Part shown: piece by piece, positions 10,766 through 22,700 of the stretch
Layout: every line of letters begins with the position of its first letter
Numbering within the stretch: position 1 is the first letter of the stretch
NCBI RefSeq assembly: GCF_001949145.1
Contig: NW_019091479.1
Span: 62,001 to 126,000 of the forward strand
DNA: 64,000 nt
Direction: 5' to 3'
DNA from: Acanthaster planci
Taxonomy: Eukaryota; Echinodermata; Asteroidea; Valvatida; Acanthasteridae
Program-made: the position numbers and the translations under genes
The notes under the pieces: model-generated
The model's input: only the letters and a program-made list of their open reading frames with translations
Database searches by the model: none
What the model was told of the DNA's origin: nothing

Positions 10766-13700
10766 GTAAGTACAACCACCGAGGAAGGAAACCTTCCTCC
10801 GTGGTACAGCAGTATGTTTCAATTATTAAAATACACACCTGAGTATGAAGATTTCAAATTCGTTTCACTGCCACTAGATCGTCCTCCAGTGGCATAAGCC
10901 TAACTGAACAAATGCAGGGCATATTTTTTCTCAGATACATTACATGCATGCAAGCAAAAGTGATAAGCCTAATCTTTGTCAAAATGCCCGTTTTGGCAAC
11001 TTTACAAGAAGAAGATGCAGTGCTGTGGCAGTAGCTAATCTGGAGGATTTCCTTCAAATCTTGACAAACGTGTCTCCTTTTGGTCGCCTTATTTTTACAG
11101 CAAGCACTGTTCACATTTCGAGGTCTGTTAATCTTTTTCAAATTGCCCATAAATCAATACCTTTTAAGCTTTGACGCACTGGGTGATATTTAACGGCATT
11201 CCTTCTCCATTCTTCACCAGAGCCATCTTCAACATTCAAGCCCTCGGCATTACGACAATCAATTCGCAGGAAAGTTGTGAAAATCTCCCAGGACTCATCA
11301 ACAGACAAGTCCAAATATGCAAACGGAATTTGGAGGTAAAAATAAGCGTCAGTGGCAAAGTTACCTTCAGGAATTTCTGAAAAGTTCACACTCCATCTCC
11401 TCGGTAGAACACCCCCTCGACAGCAGCACTAAATGCTGATTCGAATGGTAGAATTTTCTCGAACGTGGGATTCTTTTCTTTACAATGATGCAGTGTCGTT
11501 TTTGTTAAAAAAGGTAAATTGTTAAAAAAGTTAGTTCTTCCAATGAAAGCACACTGTGTTAAGATTTACAGCATCTCCAGGTTATCTATCCACTTACCCT
11601 TCTCTACGATAATCTATAGACATTTCAGCGAAGAACAATCTCACGCATTCCTTTTCAGCTTTCGCTGTTTTTGCTCATTAATCTTACCACAAACCACCAA
11701 TATATAACATTAATTTCCACATTGCTAATGTCGAATGTCATTCACGGAAGAATTATTACAGTTACAGATGCATGAAGCTCTGTGCGGAGCCTCCCCAAAC
11801 GGTTTTAGTTTTACGATGTTTTAAAAAAACTCAGGGTCGGCCATAAACCCCCAAACAATTTATAGATCGCAAATCGACGAGTTAGCATGGTGGCCGTCTC
11901 AGGCTTCGCTCGCGTTCACTGCACAAGTGCAAGTTGTACTGCCGGTCAAAGGTTACTTCTCATGTGCAGAAAAAAAAAATCCCATCAATTAAGCTCAGAG
12001 CGCATGTCAGGCTCAGAAAATGCGCACAAGCATCTCGAGCTGAAAAACGACAATATCGTTGACAAGGGCGAGCAGATACGTGTCTTAAACCGAACCACCT
12101 GAAAAGAGCTAATGGCGAACAAAGTTCGAACAGACGACCAAGCAAGGATTTGATTACTAAAAAAAAAAACTTCGTTTAGCTCAGTCTAAGGAATGAAATA
12201 TATCCACAGTCCAATTCACGTGAAATGTATCCAAGAAAGAAGATCAGTGTAGAGAAAGTTAGTTAAAGTGGTCTTGTTATAATCCTGACCCTGGTCGTCC
12301 AGGAACATTTAAAGTTTTGTCTGGATCGGAAGTTGGATAACTGCAAACGGGCTGAGGTAAGCGACCAGGGACGCAACCGATGCACCCTGGGTATTTCATG
12401 CCATTTCAAAGCGGAACTCCGTACACAACATAAATGCCTAAAAGAATCCTCCCCGAAACGGTTTAGATCCGGAAACAATTTCTAGTCACGACACAGCTGG
12501 AGTGATTAATCTATTTGTGCTATAAGACTTTTTCTCCCAACGGTAACGCGTGGGTTTAGATAGTGCCCTTACGTGTCAACTCGAAGCTGTCAGAAATTCG
12601 ACCGTGTTACTTGTCAAACCTGCGCCTCTCTCGGATAAGTGAACCGTTTCCAAACAGCATTGCCTTTTAACCCTATCGCATAAAGCAGGGAAACCGTAAA
12701 AACGACGTAAGAATACCGGTAAACAGTTTTAACCTAGAGTCTTCATTTTGACACTTTCACACGGCAGCGTTAACTGGGCTCTACAGGAAGAACGTTTGAG
12801 GAAAATGATGGTCATCAGCAGTGCGTTTTGTAAACGTTTGTACACTGCATATCGATTGAAAGGTGTCATATAAAAATTTGCCCACACGAGAAATTTGATC
12901 TCCTTTTCCAGCCTCACATTCATGTTGCCACCTTTTAGAGCACACGCGTGCGCATTATAGCCATCGTGTCCCTTCTTTTAAGAGTCCATATTTCTCCACA
13001 CAGCCTGACGGCGGCCATCTTAGAATGGCTCTGTCGTCATTGTGACTCAAAAACGAAACAAAACGGACTGTTTTCCTCAGGCTTAATTTATAAGGGAAAA
13101 AGAACTGCTCTCTCAAAGGACGTTCGACAGGATACACTTATGTACTGCGTTTCCATACTCAAGAAAAATTTGTTGCAAAATATGCCAACACTTCTTGAAC
13201 AGGTTCAGTTAAGACTGTAACTCCCTGGCTAACAAAACTTCAAAACCAAGAAAGCCCTGATGTTCTTACAGGTGCTGAACTCTGATTTCATTTATTTTAA
13301 TCAGGTCATGGACAGTGTGAGCACGGGAGCATACCGAGCAATCGCAGAGTGCCAAGAACAATTTGGCAACCGTCGCTGGAACTGTTCCACCGTCGATTCA
13401 TTTCCGATCTTCGGGCATGTTCTCGACAACGGTAAGCCAATCAATTTGACAGAACAGGTGGCTTGTATACATGTACAAAAAGGAAGTCGGGGAGCCGATC
13501 CATTATGGGGGAGAGGGCTAGTTCCCATGCTGAGATTGTCACTTGACGAATTGCGCGAGCGCGCATGTGCGAACAGCTGAGATAATTTTATCAAACAAAC
13601 TAGTCACAAAAATGAAAAGGGCCTACATAATGTAAGTCGAATGTGCAAATAAGAGAAAGAATGCATTTATTATGGCCAAAAGGAGTGCAGCGTTCGCAAT

Positions 13701-16700
13701 GCCCTTGAATTCGATGGTTCGCAACTTTTATGCAACCTTTTATCGTTATTAGTGAAACTTTAGGTCTTTGGGAAAGCCAAACAATTTGGCCTGTGTTCCC
13801 AATTCCTTTCAATTTGTCGTTGTAGATGTGGCGTTCGAAAGGCAATTTAAAATTCAGCCGGCGATTGGTTTTTTGTCGTATGGCGGTGTTGGATGTGCAA
13901 TACAGCTCGCTTGTTACAGGGTTCAAATCGCTAGAAGGCGAGATGCAAGACAATTCGGGAGTTGTCACAAACATCCCCCTTGGACCGTAAAACACTCTGC
14001 CACTTTGGACCACCCGGGCTCCGCTTTTATGATCAGTCTGTCCCCGCACCACGGTATACCGTGAGCACCATAACAGATGAATAAATTGAAAAGTGAAACC
14101 GAGAAATAAGGTGTAGGTAGAGTGTCGGTGAGGATTTTCCTAGCCACCGACTTGTGTGAGGCTTTGCCACGCAGCTCCATGCGTGTAATTAAATTACTTC
14201 TTCCTGTGGCCTTGAACCTGGTCAGAGCGGACGCAGTAATTGGAAGAAAAAATGAGATTAGTTCCTTTTAGCTTTAACGAGCAATTTACTTACAAATTGA
14301 AGAAATGAACCGACGAGCGGCGGTGATTAACAATTATGTTGTCTTTCATTCAGAGATTTATCGTGCTCCCGTGGGGGAAATAAGAGCAATTTCAACTTCG
14401 TCAATTTACTCCAAGTTTCAATTTTTGTCTATGCACCGTGACCACACATAATCCCAACATGTTCTGTCACGCTTTGTAAGTTTTACCAGTATTGCATTAG
14501 TTTTCTTCGGAAACAGAAGCATAAACCTGCTATGAAGTGAAAGATTTTAAGAAGTCGATTTTCTGACGGTGCCCATTGTGATCTCCCAATAAGCCGTCAC
14601 AAAATGGCGTCCCTCAGTCACAAAAAGACTTTGCTTAATGTAATGCCATGTAAAAAATGTAATCACCATCCATTGGGGAGGAAAGCCACTGCATTTCCAG
14701 AGAAAACTTGTTTAAAGTTGGTAAATCCCTTCTTGGTAATTATTCTTTGGTCGTCAAGGAAATGACAGAATACGGTGACTTTTGAGGCAATATCTCGATT
14801 GCTTTTAAAGGTGGTGTTGAGATAAGATGGCCTTTTCACAGAAAAGTGAACGGTCAGTTGTCAGTCCACGGCCAACTGGACACAATCAAGAAGATGACTA
14901 TCATTCTCCCCGTCAAAAGGTATCCATATCCCCCATAAATCTGTCTTTTGACAACCACAACCCCAGCGGCTTTGCGGTCGATCGTCTAACCTTGCCGTCG
15001 AAGTGGCCTTCCATCATCAGCTGTATCGGACGTGGGGCTACAGCGCGGCAGGCAAGGCAGAAATTCTCCAACCCCGGGCGGAAGGGAGACAGCGGACGTT
15101 GACAAACTCTCTGCTCCATGTGATGCCGCTCGACGGTCCCCAGACATTTCGCTGCTCCATCATCACTGGACGCGGTTTCTCCTTGGCGTTCCTCCGAGGT
15201 GCTCCTAGCCATCTGTTGCCTTCTCCCTGGTTTCCGTTCAGGGCAAACACATATTTGGGAATTAAACTTAATAACTCGTTATTGTTTGGCCCATTGGAGG
15301 TTTGTGAACACAACCTCTGTAATGTATGCTCTTGGCTGGATTTAGTTGAACAAAATCCACTTTTCTTACTTCCACCGCGAACAACCAATTTAGTCATACT
15401 TCAGCGTCAAAGGACCGTCCAAGTTATTTCCTTAAAATTAATTCATGCGTGACTTTCATTGGCTTCGAAATCCTTCAGCCCCAAGCCAAATTTGGCTGTT
15501 TTGTTTTCCCCTTGACTGATGATATGAATCTGTCATGACGGTTTATCAGGGTTTTTTCTTAATCAAAGGTTCGTTTCCAATTGTTTGTGCATCCGAACCA
15601 CACGTTCATCATTCGTGCCTTTCTGTTGAGAAATGTTCTAAATTGAGACGTTGGTCACATAACTGATGTTGACGTTTTGTAACATTTTTTCCCTGCTACC
15701 AGCATGATCAAGATTGTTCTCCACGCAATAAATTTCTCCACGCCGTTTCATTTGCCACAAGTCATGCCTGGTCGGACTGCCTCACCGTCGCGGGCAATAC
15801 TTGCCAAGAGCCGGGTGGGATGTTTTTCAAGTCTTTGCACGGCAGGCGACGGATTGCACCTCACCTTTGTGCGGCAATTTAACGCCGCGCACCACCGAGG
15901 AAGTCGCTCGTCGTCTTTTTTTTTTTTTTTAGCCGGTGGATGGGATTTCTTCGGGAAAATGTTACCCTCGCCGTTGGAAGCTAACACGCCAACCGCTGGA
16001 CGCGAGCATCCCGTCTATTTGATTTCGAGAAGTCGACTCCATAGGTGATCTGCTAGAACTCGATACAGTTGCTGAAATCACCGTCTTTGGCATGTACCTT
16101 GGTAGGAGGTATTTTTCCACAACACCAGCAGCGCTTACTAAATGTTTGTACCGCTCGCGCTGTCAGTAGACGTGTTTTTCTACATTCCAACGCTTTAAGA
16201 TGTCTAAATAAGCTGGAGGAATACTTTCCATGAACATTGACTGACCATTAGACGTTTTGACCAGGCCACACAGTATTTTCTTAAGAATGACTCGAACAAA
16301 CGTTTCTAGGCACTTTTTTCAAATTTATCTTTTCTCCGATATCACTTTCATGTATTTTTCCGTAGTGAACTTCAGTTTTCAGAGTGATGGATGTGACATC
16401 CATTTTGCAACAAATGGTTTCGTGAATTACCAAAGTTTGATGCTGCATGCATTTTAACTAACCTTTCAGGCAAAAAGGTGTTGATTAGCGGACAATGGTG
16501 AAATACATTTCGTCTGATCGGGCTCAAACTTTGCACGCATACAAAGCACGGGCGTTTCTACTGCATTGTAAATTACAATCAATTCCTGGTTGAGTGGGTT
16601 GGATCTGCTGGGAGCAGAGTCTGCCTCTGAAAAGTCTTTAAAAGTCCTGCTCTTTTATAGGGTTCATATCGGTGCAAATAGGGCATCATTCCCTATCGTT

Positions 16701-19700
16701 CTTCATGAGCAATGCATGTCTATTTTATTTGGGAAATACGCAGATTTTGATCAAAGAAGAGGTAATTCTGAATGGTCACGAATGGTTGAAACAAACTTAA
16801 CTTTAAGTCTATAATTCTGATCAGATTTATTCCCAAGGTATCGCGAGTTTGAGACAGTGAAAACAAGTCGGTAAAGCATTTTGTAATTGATCGTTTCGTC
16901 ACGCCGGGCCCGGTCACGTTTCGTAGAACAATGACAACGTGGGGGAATTCGTGTTTCTCATCAACGTTACGAGACACGCTGTCACGGGAGTCTCTCCACG
17001 TTGTGTGACAACAGTCCGGGGCATTCAGCCCTTGTGGCTGTTTCGAAATAACCGCCTCGTTCGCTCGGGTTCAACCTGAAAATAATCCTTCACTACCCAT
17101 CAGACTCCCCGGAGTTTGAGCGATTCAGCTCGCCAGCGGCTGCCGGTCTGCTAAATTCATCAATAATGACCTGTAATTGCCCAGTATTTTTCGTCACAGT
17201 TTCACGTTCGGCCCCTCTGTGCTTTCCCTGCAAAAACACAGCCATATTTTTTTATCAAAAGAAGAGAAAGGCATGCTGGCTGCGCTTTCCTAGGGGTCAC
17301 AAGGACAGGTAAGCGGTTGATCTAGAACCTCGGGCGCATGCGCCGTCGCCCGAGGGGAAGAATCCCGTCTCCTGGTTGGCTGTCGCCCAACTCTGGCGGA
17401 GGGCAAAGATTAAGCTGGCCCAATCAGCTTCCCGCCCTGTCATTTGCTCTTGCGTGTGGGCTGAAAACTTGACGAATATTGCAAAGCCACACGTCTTGCT
17501 GACAAGCAAAAAGCATCAATCGTTTGGGGTTTGTCCAAGAGTTGTTTAATCCTGTAAACCGACCGTACCTTTGACCTCCAGTTCAGACAACGTGCATTGC
17601 TAACGTCCAAACCCTATTGTTTCAATTTAAGATAGCTACTTGCCGTGGCTACATCCAATCGCGCGCTTACAGTGATGGGTGTCTGATAGGTACATTCATT
17701 GAGCTTTTCAAATTACGACAGGTGACTGCAAAAATGATTAAAAGGCAATCATCTTGTACATAACAGTTTATAAAATAATGATGCGTGACACATGCACACT
17801 GACCTCCAGATTGTGACCAATGAGCGGGTATCTTACCTAGCGAGATGGGGGCCAGCGGACCGCTGTCGACCAATCAAGAGCATCGGACTCGTTTGGACCA
17901 ACGGCTGTGACTGGTTGGTCCATGAGTCGCTTTAAATAAGCATGCAGAAAATTTTATCAGACGTCTGTTTGAAAAGGGCTCCGTTTAACACACAACCTGC
18001 ATACTCCGACAAAGCACAGGACCATACTGGTATGTTACTATTAGTTAAACTCACACAAATTGAAGAAAATTATTCGCTTTTTTGTGGAGCTAACTTACAG
18101 CTTGGCATTGAAGCGTGACATGTACAGTGTATGACGTGACATTCTTTCTGAATGAAAAGTCGAAAGGTGATACTCCATCCCTTGTTCATCCGGGATGAAA
18201 TATAGGGGCGCGCTCTTCAAAATGGCGGCTTGCACCCACAGGAATGTGACAATTGATTTAGATACATTTGGACGTGCATTCAGTGTGGTCTGGAGTTCAG
18301 TGTTCAACAATACGCCGCTTGATGTATTTATGGGGGCCCCATTACGGCAAGCATCTCTCCTCGCCAACATGTCTTGCGCCTGTTTATTTGTTGATGCTAG
18401 AGTGCGCCTCATCAAAACAAACGGCCGCGGACTCGCCACCGGACCACTTCATATTCCGGACGATTGATGCCCGTCGCCTTGGCAACCAGCGGCCATCTTG
18501 GAAGCTTAAGTAACGACCCTGGTATTTTGCGAGCTCTGCGTTGCATTAAGGTCGAATTTGTTTACTTGAGTCGAAGAAGGTGTAAATCAGTCAGAGAACT
18601 GATCTTGTGTAAATGCAATATGATGATTTTTAGAACTGTTTCAAGTTTTTCTCAAGGACCAAGACGGCTTAAGTAGGCCTATACTTCAGGGTAGCCAGCC
18701 ACAACCAAAATAATAGTTTCGTTTTAGGCAATTTTCTCCCCCTAACCTCTTGTTGGCCCTATCAGGGCCAAGCCACTGCCGCAAGCAGACAACTCCTCAC
18801 TTAGGGTATGGGAAGTTGTGATCAGGTAGCCCGATTATATGGGTTCTCAAGGTCAATTACGATCGCAATTTTCTGTTGTATGTTTTCTGACCGAGCGCCC
18901 ACTGTATCATTCCTTACACCTTCATCCAACTTCAATTGTTCAAAGTCGTTGGCAACGACATGCGGGACTTCAACAACGCAAAGCTATAACCTTGATTTAA
19001 GCCTCTGGCTTAATTGTTGGGAATTTTTGCCCGTCGGAGAACGGTAATCTTTAAAACGAAACTTGAAATTGACTTTCTATGTGCACCTTTAACGTAAGAC
19101 AATTATTGAAACGGTATTATGTAAGATGGGTTATGACCAGTATGCAAATGCATCTGACCTCAAATGAAAAGCCGTAGATGTCTTTGTTGGTTTCTTGGTA
19201 TATTTTATAAAATGTTTGGTTTTCGTAATTTGAAATCATTCTCCTGTTACTGAGGTGTCAGACTCGAAACGAATCTATAGCAAAAGCAAAGATAGACACC
19301 ACAGTCCAACTGTGGCCCGACTATAACCTAACAAGTGATGGATCAGGCTTGAAATGAGGCTAGCGAAAAAAATTGAAACCAGCTTATAGTCGGATATGAA
19401 ATAGCTGTGGCGAGTTGCAGAATTTCTGCAAACCGCGTCTAATGTCAGACAACGCATGTTTAATATCAATGTTCAATCGTTGGCGGTATTTACGTCAGGC
19501 GCACATTAGACGTGTCTGACAGCAGTCTGGAGTCGTATTTCACTTCTCCAATTAGACAAACGGTAACGTGTAATAACCAGAGGAACTTACTGGTGCTCGG
19601 TAGCTAACAGAATCGCGTGAGATCTCACGAGAATGTAATATCAGGATGTGGGCGGAGATAAACCCATTGGAACTCGCTGTTCAAGAAGTCTTGTGCAGTC

Positions 19701-22700
19701 GTTATATGACTCTTGGTGTATTGAGAGCCATTTAAAAGGATTAGAGGGACACCTCAAGTCCTTGTTAATGTATTCTGTATGACAGATTCGGACAGGAAAC
19801 AGTTTACCAAACGTGTCTACTCAGCTAGGGTACGCATTTGAAATGGAATGACGCCATAACGACCCAAACTAGAAGATCTACCGTGTTCACGGACAAGTGT
19901 GATTGGACCGTGGAATGAATATAAATGAAAAATGAATAGAAACTGGGGGTATATTGTTTACATCGATGACGGTGACATAATGAATAACCTATCAGAAACT
20001 TAACAATAATATGGCCACTTATTATCTAAGTGGCAGGTCACTCACGAAAGCCAATGACGACACACTTTTACTAGAACTTATGCTTACAGGGTGAATATTT
20101 GCGACTATAATTTCCAACCAAACGCGTACAGAATGCTAGCCTCTTAGCTCGAGGAATTAAACCGGCATTTTAATAAATTCTATTCATTTTCAACTCCTAG
20201 GAACGAGAGAAGCCGCCTTCGTTCATTCGATCTCAGCGGCAGGAGTGAGTTACGAGGTCACGAGGTCATGCAGCAGTGGTTACCTGCAGAAATGTGGATG
20301 CGACAGAACAGTGACGGGTACCAGCGACGAGGGCTTCACCTGGTCAGGGTGCTCCGACAATGTCAATTATGGTAAGTGGTCGAGTGTACCGATTTGGTAG
20401 CCCCAAACGGTTTCCCGAAAATACTGCCCTTGTCGTTGTGATCAATCAAAAAAAGTCTTGATTTTCATTTACTGGCACCTGATTTTAATCATACAATGCT
20501 CGACTAGCAGACAAAGAACTTTTCCATTTCTATTATGCGTCGCTCATATTTTAAAATATTCTTTAAATTTCATTTCTTAACATTCGGTGGCTGTTTACTG
20601 TAGGGATGATGTTTTCAAAGACGTTTGTGGACGCCAGAGAGCGCAAAGGTCGCACATCAACCGAGAGGCAACTAATGAATCTTCACAACAATGAAGCAGG
20701 TCGATTGGTAAGTACAGTCGTGAAGAACGCGTGACCGGAAATAGCCGTTGAGTGCTTCGAAGCAAACGACCTCATCAAAAAGCGACATTTGTGGGTTTTT
20801 TTTTAGCATGAAACCTCGAATCAAAGTGTAAGCGTTCTCTATATGAAATTACTGGAAGGAAGAACACGGGTTAAAGGAGTTTACCAAGCTTTTGATTGGA
20901 AGAGGCCTTCGTGCCACATAAAAGTATAAAGTGAAAGGCGAATGGGCCAGAAAAGTCGACAAGAATTAAAAAAGTAGAATGTGGCTGTTACTTGAATTCT
21001 GGTGAGGACAACAGACATAACCAATCTACCTCGATCTATACAGAAGGGCTTTAAACTACAACTCAGGCAAAATACAATCAACTTGGCCCATGCAACCTTT
21101 TCTTGGAAGAACCTGATGATATTTTGATGACGAAGCAGGCAACGGGACATAACAGCTTTTCAGACACAAACAACCCAGCAGTTGATGCAACAGTTTTCGT
21201 TCCCCATTTGCTTGATGGGGTTTTATGATGCAATAACAACATAAAATCGCGAAGGCCGCTGTGAGATGCGATGGCGCTGTTGCACCGTGTGGTGTTCCTC
21301 CGCTCGCTGCGGTTTCGTCATCAAACACGTTTCGGAATTTGCTGAAAGACCTCGAGGATTTACGGCCCCCTCTGGACCAGAGTGCGCGGTGGCGTTTTTT
21401 TCCCAGGCAGGGTCGTCTCACGGCAATAGACACCGCCATTCCCTGCATCCTTTTTGTTTTAACGTTCTATGCGTCATTGAAACGGAAAGGGGAATATGAT
21501 GCAGTGCAGGAACTCAAAGGCCGGTGGAATCGTAAATTACGTGACCTCCGTCACGCAGTGTTTAACATTTCAGTCGGTTGAAAGCGACAGCTTTACGGCG
21601 CGCAAAGTCGGCCCGAGGCTTCCGCCGGAGGCCATCTGAGTCAATGCCACGTTGGTTTGACGAAACATCTCGTCTGACGCCTACATTAATGTTGTTTACA
21701 CAGCAAGGAATTCAAGCAATGAAAGTGATAGTTTGCTCGAATTAGGGATACATATCTGATTTACATCCCTCCACTTAGGGGAAAATGAAGGTCTGTCAGC
21801 TGTTCTCTCGAAATTTTCAACCAGAAAGATGTATTTGTTGTAATGCTTAACAATAAACAGGAAGAATGCTCTGAAAATTGGGACAGTAGTAACTTTTGAC
21901 CTAGTTACCGCTATTTCCACAGAAGTGCAATCGCGAGGCCCTTTGGGTAAGAATGGTTCAAACAGCTCAGTTTGCCAGTTCAGCCTCGCTTTTAATCCAA
22001 CACTGTCCTGGTAACCTTTTCTCTACTCAATCCTATCAGGCCATTGAGAAGAACATGAGGGTACAGTGCAAATGCCATGGCGTATCTGGGTCGTGTGAGA
22101 TGAAAACATGCTGGCGGGCCATGCCACCCTTCAAGGAGATCGGGACTATACTGAAGGAGAAATTTGATGGGGCCACGGAGGTGGTTATGCGGCGAATTGC
22201 ATCAAGAAGACAGCTGGTAAGTCGATTGTCAAAATGCCGCACAGATGCTAAAGTAAAAAAACCCACGGAGGTACGTTTATATAACTTCAGAAAGACAATG
22301 CAAGAGGGCTTTATTTTAAGTTGTTGGAGCCCCATCAGTGAACTGATCTGTCTGTTGAAAATCCACTGGCGTCCACTGACTCTACACACCGCCCCCAAGT
22401 GACTTGACGTTCGTTCAAGAAAAATCTTGAACTTATTCTAGTTAAAAGGGGGCGCTGTCGTTTAAAAAAAATACATTCTGCTTGGAGACGAGTTTTACGT
22501 CAAAACTCAATTTATGTATACTTCAGGTGAGTGGCTTTGACACGTCCTCTTAGGATTGTGCAGGTTTTTAAATCATGATTATGACTCGGTAAATTTCTGT
22601 GACATTTTGCACGAGCCACAATCAAGCAGAATTCGCTGCTGTTGGAAATTTGTCATTAGCACCTACCAATCTTGGTCGACATCTTGGTTTCTCCGCCCTT

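Noticed and set aside
13260-13580. Open frame running through exon 3 on both sides
   Set aside because: Only 13305-13431 is Wnt-like. The flanks lie outside consensus splice sites and do not continue the protein.
13600-14052. 150-codon minus-strand frame inside Wnt4 intron 3
   Set aside because: No domain, non-ATG usable start, and it sits fully in an intron. Possibly an old repeat, but I could not show that.
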